From Planctomycetota bacterium (GTDB taxonomy: Bacteria; Planctomycetota; JAJSAM01; JAJVHW01), in contig JAJVHW010000071.1 of NCBI GenBank assembly GCA_022072415.1, positions 1-51,728 on the forward strand: a DNA stretch of 51,728 nucleotides. The letters run 5' to 3'. The translations under genes and the position numbers were made by a program. The notes under the pieces were generated by a model. The model saw only the letters and a list, made by a program, of their open reading frames with translations. It was not told where the DNA came from and made no database searches. How positions within the stretch are numbered: position 1 is the first letter of the stretch; every line of letters starts with the position of its first letter. Of the stretch, positions 42,901 through 49,642 are shown in pieces.

Positions 42901-42979
42901 CGTCGCCGCGGCGAAGGAGCGGCAGGACGTCCTCGCGCAGACGATCGCCGGGGCGCTTAGGCGTCTGAAGCGGCGGTGA
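39974..42979 (+). CDS. VirD4/HerA-like ATPase 2 with C-terminal PD-(D/E)xK-like domain
   Basis: 1001 residues. The N-terminal 390 form a domain seen in such proteins (FVELQIRLPSAVDITPELSELLL). The motor has Walker A IIGATGTGKSTLVKSL near 410, GIGLLDPHGDLADEV, Walker B PFLLYLDEFQHFV near 650, and GLVLAHQELRQLSDAEVRGAVLANP. After a Pro-rich linker, the C-terminal 140 residues contain GRADVLLERGDERIAVEIS, the D...ExS pattern of PD-(D/E)xK nucleases, then a helix/strand series. It belongs with the first ATPase and the membrane protein to a DNA-transfer or DNA-processing machine. No relaxase or T4SS channel gene is in the window. Confidence 0.85.
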   Translation: MTSLSEHLASQFYAWERRGRGWQVYGYPVVLEPAFRPFVGYLPLHAAGHDDGRTAGLAESLWSSVRGKVPASDQPAMLEFEEPEPERDTQDEEFVELQIRLPSAVDITPELSELLLLNLLASQQRIGFELLGVGPEIILQFVVPESHTGDLQAAIETYVPDIVVASRPTLRAAWETNVADETVVADFGLSNEFLLPLATPRSFRTDPLLGFLSTLDGLGEHEIGLVQVLFEPTRQPWGRTAVAWLTGTDGAPIFPDSKSLLAGAAEKFSRPVVAAVVRVAARAEDRERAWAVVRRLGGALAQFSGANDLMPLAAEGYDPFDQEQDLLRRRTHRGGILLSTAELAGLVHVPASSVRTEQVRASPAKTKAAPGSVASGEICLGENTHRGRSVRVLLPLPTRLRHTHIIGATGTGKSTLVKSLIRQDLEGGRGIGLLDPHGDLADEVLGLVPEDRLGEVVLFDPSDEEFPVGFNVLAAHSDRERNLLASDLTAIFRRFSTTWGDQMTAVMSSAVMALLECEGGGTLLDLRRFLGDREFREAKLASVHDPLLLSFWREEFPRLPGAKSQLPITTRLDAFLRPKSIRHMVAQNKSRLDLRRLMDTGGIFIAKLSQGAIGEENAHLLGSLLVAKLHQLAMSREQVPETQRTPFLLYLDEFQHFVTPSLTGLLTGARKYGVGLVLAHQELRQLSDAEVRGAVLANPATRVCFRLGDEDARLLASGFSSFEATDLVNLGVGDAVCRVGQSGHDFNLRVPEPAVADVQRSTARRDVVREGTRTRFGTPRTEVERMIAAFWSVALRTDPTRVAPERGPVATPVEPVAVELPQLAKHPPGLEPATPGRGGSQHKYLQGMVKQAGEAKGYRATIEATVGERGRADVLLERGDERIAVEISITTSADHEVGNLKKCLEAGVSRVAVLSPVPPVLQRIQEAALAALPEADFTRIVFTSAEEFVAALAEPAAPPTKTVRGYKVKTQVHVTDVAAAKERQDVLAQTIAGALRRLKRR

Positions 42980-43367
42980 ACTTGTTGCGGCGCGTCCCAC
43001 GGGGCGAGTACCGTCCAAGTCGAGAGGCCGGGGCTGGAACTCACCCTTCCGTAAGATCGTCAGCCCCCTCCACACCACATTCCCCCTTTCCCTACGGGCG
43101 ATGGTTCCCCCGGTTCTCTCCTGCGGCGCGCGACACCGTCCCTGACATCGTCTAGACTCTCCGAATTCAGGAGGTGCGCCGATGCCAAGAACGAAGGAAG
43201 ATGCCGCGACGCTGCTTCAGGATCTCAGGCTCCGTTTGGGGCGCCTCGTCGAGGTGGCGCTGCGCGAGGGTCGTGACGCTGCGCTCGAAGAAGTCCGCAG
43301 TTTGATGAGTGGCGGAGCGCCGACCAAGGTTCGTCGCGGCCCGGGACGTCCGAAGGGTAAGAAGAAC

Positions 43368-44744
43368 GGCTTCTCGCTGTTCGGAATGGGTAGCAGCTGG
43401 AGGCGCGTCTGTCGCGTTGCGTAGCTTCGGTGGATGGACACGACGAAACTGTTCGAGGCTGCGCTCGGGCTGAAGTCTCCGTGGCGCGTCGCTGGGCTTG
43501 AGTTCCAGGCGGGGGCGAGGGGCGGTCGTGGACGTCTGGACATCCGCCTGGACTTCGAGCGCGGTGGCGCGTTGCCGTGTCCGGAGTGCAGCAAGCCGTG
43601 CAAGGCGCACGACACCGACGAGCAGACGTGGCGCCACCTGAACTTCTTCGAGCACGAGGCGTACCTGGTGGCGCGGACGCCGCGGGTGAACTGCGAGGTG
43701 CACGGCGTCTTGAAGGTGGAGGTGCCGTGGGCGCGGCCGGGCAGCGGCTTCACGCTGCTCTTCGAGGCGTACGTGATGGCGCTGGCGCCTGAGATGCCGA
43801 TGGCGGCGCTGGCACGGATGGTCGGCGAGCACGACACGCGTCTGTGGCGGATCGTGAAGCGCCACGTGGAGGAGGCAAGGAGGCAGGTCGACATGAGCGA
43901 GGTGCGCTCGGTCGTCGTGGACGAGACGAGCCGAGCGAAGCACCACAGCTACGTGTCGCTCTTCCTCGAGCCGAAGCAGCTCGACGAGGAGGGCGAGGTC
44001 CGGCAGGACGCGCGGGTCCTCTTCGCGACGGAGGGCCGCGCGAGCGGGACCTTCCACGCCTTCGTGTCCGACCTGCAGACGCACGGCGGGAAGGCGACGA
44101 ACGTCCGCGACGTCTGCATGGACATGAGCCCTGCGTACCAGCTCGGGGCCTCGGAGGCGCTGCCGTGGGCGGCGGTGACCTTCGACCGCTTCCACGTGAT
44201 GAAGCTCGTCAGCTTCGCGGTGGACCAGGCTCGGCGGCGAGAGGGAGCGGGCCGCCTCGAGCTCCGGCGATCGCGGTTTCTGTGGCTCAAGAACCCATCG
44301 ACCCTGTCGTCGCCGCAGCGCGAGACGATCGAACGCCTGAGCACGACGAACCTGCTGACCGCGAAGGCGTACCAGATGCGCCTGAACCTGCAGGGGCTCT
44401 GGGACCGGCGCAAGCCCGAGCGCGCTGCGGCGTACCTGAGGAGATGGTGCAGCTGGGTGCTGCGAGTCGCCAAGCGCCCCGCAGATCCGGAGACGCCGTG
44501 GGTGCTCGAGACGATGCACAAGACGGCGCTAACCCTGCGCGACAACGCGCAAGGCATCCTCAACTACTTCCGGCTGCGGATGACGTCCGGCGTCATCGAA
44601 TCGGTGAACAGCCTCGCGCAGGCGGCGCGCGCCCGGGCCCGTGGGTATCGCAACGCGGACACCTTCATCACGATGATCTACCTCATCGCCGGCCGGCTGC
44701 GGTTTGACCTGCCCGCGCTTACCCATTCGCCGTAGCGAGGAGCC
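43368..44744 (+). mobile_element. ISL3-family insertion sequence
   Basis: 1377 bp. Terminal inverted repeats of 25 bp match at 19 positions: left GGCTTCTCGCTGTTCGGAAT..., right (complement) GGCTCCTCGCTACGGCGAAT..., both continuing GGGTA. The flanks are an exact 8-bp duplication, AGAAGAAC, at 43360-43367 and 44745-44752. End sequence, duplication length and transposase all agree with ISL3. The transposase is intact, so the element may be active. Confidence 0.95.
43434..44735 (+). CDS. ISL3-family transposase
   Basis: 433 residues, full length. A zinc finger (CPECSKPCKAHDTDEQTWRHLNFFEHEAYL) leads to the DDE core: VRSVVVDETSRAKHH (first Asp), VRDVCMDMSPAYQLG (second Asp) and MTSGVIESVNSLAQAARARARGYRN (Glu). 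No frameshift is seen. It fills the insertion sequence from 66 bases after the left end to nine bases before the right end. Confidence 0.95.
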   Translation: MDTTKLFEAALGLKSPWRVAGLEFQAGARGGRGRLDIRLDFERGGALPCPECSKPCKAHDTDEQTWRHLNFFEHEAYLVARTPRVNCEVHGVLKVEVPWARPGSGFTLLFEAYVMALAPEMPMAALARMVGEHDTRLWRIVKRHVEEARRQVDMSEVRSVVVDETSRAKHHSYVSLFLEPKQLDEEGEVRQDARVLFATEGRASGTFHAFVSDLQTHGGKATNVRDVCMDMSPAYQLGASEALPWAAVTFDRFHVMKLVSFAVDQARRREGAGRLELRRSRFLWLKNPSTLSSPQRETIERLSTTNLLTAKAYQMRLNLQGLWDRRKPERAAAYLRRWCSWVLRVAKRPADPETPWVLETMHKTALTLRDNAQGILNYFRLRMTSGVIESVNSLAQAARARARGYRNADTFITMIYLIAGRLRFDLPALTHSP

Positions 44745-44913
44745 AGAAGAACTCTCCCAAGCCCGACGCTGCGCCGACGAAGAAGCGCAACAGCTCGTGG
44801 GCAGGGCTTTCGGACGACGCGCGCCTCGCTCGGATCAATGCGATCCGCAAGGGCAGAGGTCTGTCGCCGAAGGAAAGGCTGTAGGCGCGCGGGCGCCGCG
44901 AGAGGCAGCATCG

Positions 44914-45432
44914 ATGGACGAGCAAGCGCGCGAGACGATTGCACGGCACGCCCGCGAGGTGGCCGCCCTACCGAACGAGGCGGCAAAGCGAGTCCGCTTC
45001 AAAGAGTTGGTCGGCCAGCTGTTCCCGCGCAGCCACGCGACTCGTGTGTTTGCCGCAGGCATCGAAGAGCGCATTCGACTGCGAACCGCCGAGGGCAAGA
45101 AGAACCGCTGCATCGACTACCGTGCAGCGGCGCTCAACACCGGTGTCGTGAACGCCACTATCAAGCCGTTCCAGAGCATGGGACTACTTGGCCAGCGAGA
45201 TGTTCACAAGAAGCCACTCGACCTCCCAATCCAGATTTTTGATCAGAGTCTGCCGCTTCATCGTAGGTTGGCCAGGCTTGGCAAGGATGCTCACGTCGCC
45301 GTCCAGCGAGAGGTCAAGTCGCGCGGCTCAGGGATGAGACTCTCCGCGCGACGGCAGTTGGCACGCGAAGCTGCCTCAACGAGCATGATCCGCATCGATC
45401 GGCTCGTGATCCAGATGCTCGAGTTGAAGTGA
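44914..45432 (+). CDS. Hypothetical protein next to the OLD nuclease
   Basis: 172 residues from the ATG at 44914. The frame is open upstream into the IS, but that part is not protein-like. It starts MDEQARETIARHAREVAALPNEAAKRVRFKEL and contains FAAGIEERIRLRTAEGKKNRCIDYRAAALNTGVVNATIKPFQ, a helical, basic protein. No family was recognised. The gene converges on the OLD gene with 12 bases between the stops. It could belong with it or with the disrupted small basic gene upstream. Confidence 0.6.
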   Translation: MDEQARETIARHAREVAALPNEAAKRVRFKELVGQLFPRSHATRVFAAGIEERIRLRTAEGKKNRCIDYRAAALNTGVVNATIKPFQSMGLLGQRDVHKKPLDLPIQIFDQSLPLHRRLARLGKDAHVAVQREVKSRGSGMRLSARRQLAREAASTSMIRIDRLVIQMLELK

Positions 45433-45444
45433 GGAGGACGCGAG

Positions 45445-47412
45445 TCACTTAGGGCCGCACGAGCCGGCTGTGGGCGACACCCTGAAAAGCTCAAACAGAC
45501 GCTCGAAGCGATCGAGTGTCTCGTGGTCCACTTGAGCGAAGAATGCATCGCGTTCGCGTGTGAGTAGGTGCGCGGCGCGCGCGTGATCAAACTTCCCGAG
45601 TGCGGCCTCAATTCGGCGAAGTATCGGTTCGCCTGTGGCGGGCAGGTCCGCTTCGGTGACCGCCCGCACCGACCTGACGTAGAGCCACAGGTAGTCCTTA
45701 GGCGTGAAGAGATCCTCAATGTCTGCGGACGACGGCAGGCCGGGAAGCTGGCCGAGAACGAGTATTCGGTCCGGAGGAATTCCAGCGGCATCGGCAGCGC
45801 TGCGGACCTTCGCCGCCACCGCGGTGGACTGGGCTCCGTCAATCAGCGCCCGCACATCGAGTTTACGCCCCATAAGGGCGACGAAAGCGGGCATGTTGCC
45901 GACGCCGCCGACCGGGATGATCGCCAGCTGTCGGTCGAGTCCCGTGCGACCCACCGAAATCATGTACTCTGACACTCGCATGAGGAATATAAAGTCGCTA
46001 CTACCCTCAACTACGAGGTGGGGACCGGCACCCAGGAACAAATGCTGTGAAACCGAGTAGCCGAGAGCGGCCTCGACCGGCAGAATGGTCTGACGATCCG
46101 CAGCTAGGTCGACGCGCGTAATGGCAACGCCAAGATTTGGATCGGCGCGCGTCGCACGATCGTGGACGGCGCGCATGGTCTCGTAACGAGTCGGGTCCAA
46201 CATGTGCTGCGAGTGAGTCGTGTAGATCACCTGCTGGCTCTTTCCGAGTTCGGAAAAAATGTATTGAAGGAAGTCACGCTGTGCGTCGCCGTGTAGGCTT
46301 GTCCCTGGCTCATCGAGCAGAACCACGACGCGTCTCGATGAGTCTTGGTGGACGCTGAAGGCTGCAAGAAATGAGAAGAACCACTGGAAACCCGAAGATC
46401 GCGTCGAGAAGTTGGTGGTCACGTCGTGCCTTGCGTCGTGGAGCTCGACGTGTAGCACGCGGTGGCGGATCTCAACCTGGTGATGCGTTCGCGCGACCAC
46501 GGGCATGTCGGTGTCAAAGACAACAGAGAGCGCGTCGTTTTGCTTCCAGTACCGGAAAACCTGTCGACTTAGGTCAGAGCTCGCGGCTTGAAGTTCTGCC
46601 TTTCGACTTACATACTCCTCGTCGAGGAGACTCTCCGGTCTCACCCCAGCGAGTCGAAGAAGCGCGAGGACGGTCTCGTCACCGGACTTCAACGCTTTCT
46701 GTCGCACTCGTTCTGCGAGGTCGGTCAGATCGCACTCGCCCGGAAGTAGCTCGTAGTTTGAGAAGTAGAAGAACCTAGGGAGCATTGCTGCGATTGCAGC
46801 GCCCTTCTTTTCATTGGTAGTGCCGTCGATGATGACTCTGTACTTCTCGACGGCTGCGGGCACGCGGCGAACGGCCTTCGACCGAGCGTGCTGGCTCCGC
46901 GCTGACAGTGCGGTAGCGATATCCTTCACCTTCGCGTTGAGCGCTGAGACATCGGCGCATGCAACGAGCTCCCTCGCGTCCTCCTCATCAACGTCGGCGT
47001 CAGAGCACGCGAGCTCAACAGCGTCTGAGAGATCGCATCGTATCCAGACGGTCAGATGTCCTGCGTAGCTCCGTGAGGCAATCACAACCGTCTGCGGAGG
47101 TGGCGTGAAACTCAGAATGTCAGCGATGGCGGCGGCATCCGACTCCTCGAGGGAGAAGGTCGCTTCGATAGGCTCCACAGCAGAGAGGTCCTCCTTGCGG
47201 CGGTCGCTGGCGAGCCGAGACCTCGGATACTCGGTGGCGACGTCGAACTTGTCCGGGGCGTTCGCTGGATTCAGCCGGTGGAGTGCCTTCAAGACGGATG
47301 TCTTCCCTGACTCGTTCTTTCCAACGAGACAGGTGACGTCTGGCTCGACCTCCATCGACTGCATCGTCCCGAAGTTACGGAACCGTTGAATCTTGATCGA
47401 CACTAGCCTCAT
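45445..47412 (-). CDS. OLD-family ATPase and TOPRIM nuclease
   Basis: 655 residues from the ATG at 47412, chosen because family sequence begins there (MRLVSIKIQRFRNFG) and AGAGAGG lies upstream. Walker A is CLVGKNESGKTSVLKAL, the coiled middle contains the SNYELLPGECD region, and Walker B is VVVLLDEPGTSLH followed by VIYTTHSQHML. The C-terminal TOPRIM domain shows HLVVEGSSDFIFLMR (Glu), IIPVGGVGNMPAF and RALIDGAQS. OLD nucleases act in phage defence alone or with a UvrD-like partner (Gabija); no helicase partner is next to it, so it is probably stand-alone. Confidence 0.85.
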   Translation of the reverse strand: MRLVSIKIQRFRNFGTMQSMEVEPDVTCLVGKNESGKTSVLKALHRLNPANAPDKFDVATEYPRSRLASDRRKEDLSAVEPIEATFSLEESDAAAIADILSFTPPPQTVVIASRSYAGHLTVWIRCDLSDAVELACSDADVDEEDARELVACADVSALNAKVKDIATALSARSQHARSKAVRRVPAAVEKYRVIIDGTTNEKKGAAIAAMLPRFFYFSNYELLPGECDLTDLAERVRQKALKSGDETVLALLRLAGVRPESLLDEEYVSRKAELQAASSDLSRQVFRYWKQNDALSVVFDTDMPVVARTHHQVEIRHRVLHVELHDARHDVTTNFSTRSSGFQWFFSFLAAFSVHQDSSRRVVVLLDEPGTSLHGDAQRDFLQYIFSELGKSQQVIYTTHSQHMLDPTRYETMRAVHDRATRADPNLGVAITRVDLAADRQTILPVEAALGYSVSQHLFLGAGPHLVVEGSSDFIFLMRVSEYMISVGRTGLDRQLAIIPVGGVGNMPAFVALMGRKLDVRALIDGAQSTAVAAKVRSAADAAGIPPDRILVLGQLPGLPSSADIEDLFTPKDYLWLYVRSVRAVTEADLPATGEPILRRIEAALGKFDHARAAHLLTRERDAFFAQVDHETLDRFERLFELFRVSPTAGSCGPK

Positions 47413-47474
47413 CGCTTCTACCTCTCTGTCGCACTCTTGCTGTGTAACTGGCAGCGGCAAGCACCGACATGGTC

Positions 47475-47771
47475 TCAGGCATGACAGTTGCTCGCGTCAT
47501 GTAAATCCCTCAGCTCAGCGAGCGAGGTTGCGTGGTCTTCCGCCGCTGCGGTAACCCCAAGGAGGGTCTGGATCGCCCGGCGGACCCGAGCTCTCGGGCT
47601 GCTCAGACTACCTCGATCGGCAGGGCTCAGCGTACCGGGATCCAGCCCGAACTGCGCAGCAACCTCGCTCTGCAACGGGCCCTGCGACCATCTCCTGGCG
47701 ACCAGCCGCTCTCTGAGGGTGGCGGCACGAGGGGCGGATGCCGGCGACGTGAAGGACGCTCGCCGGGACGC
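47475..47771 (-). CDS. Possible small HTH-like protein or fragment
   Basis: An open frame from the stop near 47772 down to 47475 encodes TLRERLVARRWSQGPLQSEVA, then AQFGLDPGTLSPADRGSLSSPRARVRRAIQTLLG and a helical end. The first part resembles a helix-turn-helix. No ATG or GTG start with a ribosome binding site is present; a TTG at 47675 is the only candidate. It may be a remnant. The rest of the 47.4-47.95 kb interval shows nothing else. Confidence 0.3.
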   Translation of the reverse strand, partial: ASRRASFTSPASAPRAATLRERLVARRWSQGPLQSEVAAQFGLDPGTLSPADRGSLSSPRARVRRAIQTLLGVTAAAEDHATSLAELRDLHDASNCHA

Positions 47772-47957
47772 CTAGGACGAGGGTTCCGGTCTCTCCCGGA
47801 GGCGTTCGTCCCAGCTGGTTCGCTCGCCGAGTGAGAACTGGCTCAAGGAGCGCCACTGGGCGGGTCGGAGTAGCCGACGCACGGCGACGCAGATCCCGGG
47901 TTGATCTCGACCGACCGTATCGACGCGGCGATCGCCATGGTGATTCGTCGCGAACGG

Positions 47958-48563
47958 CTACTCCTCGTCGAGCCACACCCGCTCAACGCGCCATCCGTCG
48001 TCGAAGCGACGGAGAGCGGCCGCGCCCTGACGGGCCTTGATCACGCGCGCCGCCGTGAGGTGCGTTGCCGCAGGGCCGTCGAACTCCCAGGTGAACTCGG
48101 CAGCGGTTGTTCCATCGGACATCGGCGCAGCAGCGACTCTGGTGACCCCCGTGATTCGAACGGAGAGGGGTGTGAGCACCTCGATCGTCGCGCCCATCTT
48201 CAACATCATCCAGTCCGCATCTTGGATGCGGACGACGCGCAGGAGCTTGTCTGCGGGCGGCTTGAGAGTCACCGCGCGCAGGCGGGGTTCGTAGGTCTTG
48301 ACCCGCTTCGGGTCACGATAGATGCCGCGGTCGAACTGCTCGAGCGGATCGACCTGCTCGATCTTGAAGTCCCAGACTCCGGCGGCTGACCCAGCCTTGA
48401 GCTCGTCCTCGGAGCTGACGCGCACCGATGAGAGACGTCGTCGCTGGATCTCGCTCGACGAAGCGATCAGGTCCTCCGCGACGCTGCGTGAGAGGCCGCC
48501 GGGCCCGCACGCGGACAGAGCGGCCAAGAGCACGGTGAGCCGCGCGGCAAGGCGCGAGTTCAC
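47958..48563 (-). CDS. Predicted lipoprotein, second gene of a pair
   Basis: 201 residues from a GTG at 48563 that overlaps the stop of the upstream lipoprotein gene as GTGA. The signal LAARLTVLLAALSACG has a lipobox ending in Cys. The mature part (DPLEQFDRGIYRDPKRVKTYEPRL, VLTPLSVRITGVTRVAAAP, RVERVWLDEE) is beta-rich and unknown. Coupling suggests both lipoproteins work in the same envelope structure. Confidence 0.7.
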   Translation of the reverse strand: MNSRLAARLTVLLAALSACGPGGLSRSVAEDLIASSSEIQRRRLSSVRVSSEDELKAGSAAGVWDFKIEQVDPLEQFDRGIYRDPKRVKTYEPRLRAVTLKPPADKLLRVVRIQDADWMMLKMGATIEVLTPLSVRITGVTRVAAAPMSDGTTAAEFTWEFDGPAATHLTAARVIKARQGAAALRRFDDGWRVERVWLDEE

Positions 48564-49135
48564 GTGCCGCCGCCCGATGCCGACAGGGCATCCTGCACGC
48601 GCGTGAGAATCCACCGCTCGATCTCACCGTTGCTTCGAACCGCCTGCCACTCCTTGCGACCGGCGACCGCGTGGCCGCCGACAACACCCGTCGGCTGCGT
48701 GAGCCGCACGAGCTTCCGCGTCACGCTCACCCGCGAGGTCGAGGGCGACGTTGCCGTGACCTCCGTGGTGAACTGATCCATCCAGGAGCCGACACCTCCA
48801 CCGATAGCGGCGTTCTGGGAGATGTTCCCGTTCTTGATCCGCATCGAGTTCTCGTCGATGCCGGTGACGGTTCGACCACCGATCTTGGCGAAGTCATCGG
48901 CGACGAGGCGAACGGCCACCCAGGCCGTGGTGGCCGGAACTGGCAGATCGATCGACGTCGTCGCCGTGTCCTGGATGCCGGCGAACAGGCCTCCGATGAG
49001 GGCATCCTCCTGCTTGCCGGTGGGGAACTCGGTCACGCGGCTGAAGCTGGTGGACCCGCACGCCCCGCTGACGAGGCAGAGGAGGGCGAGAGTCAGTCTG
49101 AGGGGAAGTCTGAGAGTCCGGCGTCGAGCAGCCAC
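48560..49135 (-). CDS. Predicted lipoprotein, first gene of a pair
   Basis: 191 residues with signal LPLRLTLALLCLVSGACGS and a lipobox Cys. The mature part contains FAGIQDTATTSIDLPVPATTAWVAVRLVADDF and NISQNAAIGGGVGSWMDQFTTEVTATSPSTSRVSVTRKLV. This resembles outer-membrane-associated lipoproteins with an SRPBCC-like or BON-like fold, but no family can be named. Directly followed by the second lipoprotein. The 100 bases upstream contain the divergent XRE gene leader. Confidence 0.65.
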   Translation of the reverse strand: MAARRRTLRLPLRLTLALLCLVSGACGSTSFSRVTEFPTGKQEDALIGGLFAGIQDTATTSIDLPVPATTAWVAVRLVADDFAKIGGRTVTGIDENSMRIKNGNISQNAAIGGGVGSWMDQFTTEVTATSPSTSRVSVTRKLVRLTQPTGVVGGHAVAGRKEWQAVRSNGEIERWILTRVQDALSASGGGT

Positions 49136-49237
49136 AGCGACCTCCTTCTAGCGGCCTCGCGCGGCCGACATAGCCACACAGACGATAGCCACGGGGCCTA
49201 TAGCGTGCAAGAGCAAACTGGGCTTGCCTGTGCGTGC

Positions 49238-49537
49238 ATGGCACGCCACCGGCAGTCCTCCGCAGCCTCCTCAGCATCTCCTTTGGTGGCATTCGGGAAC
49301 CGCGTGCGAAGCCTGCGCAGCATCCGCGGATGGAGTCAGATGGAGCTCGGCAACCGGGCCGACAGGCACTTCACGTTCATCTCGGGTATCGAGTGCGGCA
49401 CGCACAACGTGTCCCTGATGACCATTCACCTGATCGCACGTGCCTTGGGTGTCGATCCGGGATTACTGCTCACAGACGACGAGGTGAGGTTTCAGGCCGC
49501 GCTAGACAGTCTTCGAAGCGAGGACGTGAGACCCTAA
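49238..49537 (+). CDS. XRE-family helix-turn-helix regulator
   Basis: 99 residues from the ATG at 49238; a GTG at 49286 would give a shorter start at the domain. It is a single HTH: FGNRVRSLRSIRGWSQMELGNRADRHFTFISGIECGTHNVSLMTIHLIARALGVDPGLLL. The usual QxxLA is changed to QMELG. It is divergent from the lipoprotein pair and may control it. The C-terminus is short, so it probably has no ligand domain. Confidence 0.8.
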   Translation: MARHRQSSAASSASPLVAFGNRVRSLRSIRGWSQMELGNRADRHFTFISGIECGTHNVSLMTIHLIARALGVDPGLLLTDDEVRFQAALDSLRSEDVRP

Positions 49538-49642
49538 CGGCTCCCGCCGCTAGGTCGACAGGCAGTCGTCGGCCGCCGATCCGACCTCTCAACCGCCGCG
49601 GAAGCCCCCCGCTCGAGGCCGCTGAAAAGGTCGCCTCCGCTA

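Larger units (their letters stand above)
43182..44884 (+). pseudogene. Small basic protein gene split by the ISL3 element
   Basis: The left part 43182-43367 encodes 62 residues (MPRTKEDAATLLQDLRLRLG...RRGPGRPKGKKN) behind AGGAGG. The right part 44753-44884 encodes 43 residues in the same frame once one 8-bp duplication is removed: SPKPDAAPTKKRNSSWAGLS, then ARINAIRKGRGLSPKERL and a TAG. The joined 105-residue product has an N-terminal coiled coil and an AT-hook-like RGPGRPKG core, so it was probably a nucleoid-type DNA-binding protein. Excision of the IS would restore the gene exactly. Confidence 0.88.

Noticed and set aside
44704-44913. N-terminal extension of the 172-residue protein into the ISL3 element
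   Set aside because: The upstream part overlaps the transposase 3' end, the inverted repeat and the split gene in a different frame; the ATG at 44914 is the better start.
45445-47412. Gabija system
   Set aside because: The OLD-like nuclease fits GajA, but no UvrD-type helicase (GajB) is adjacent on either side.
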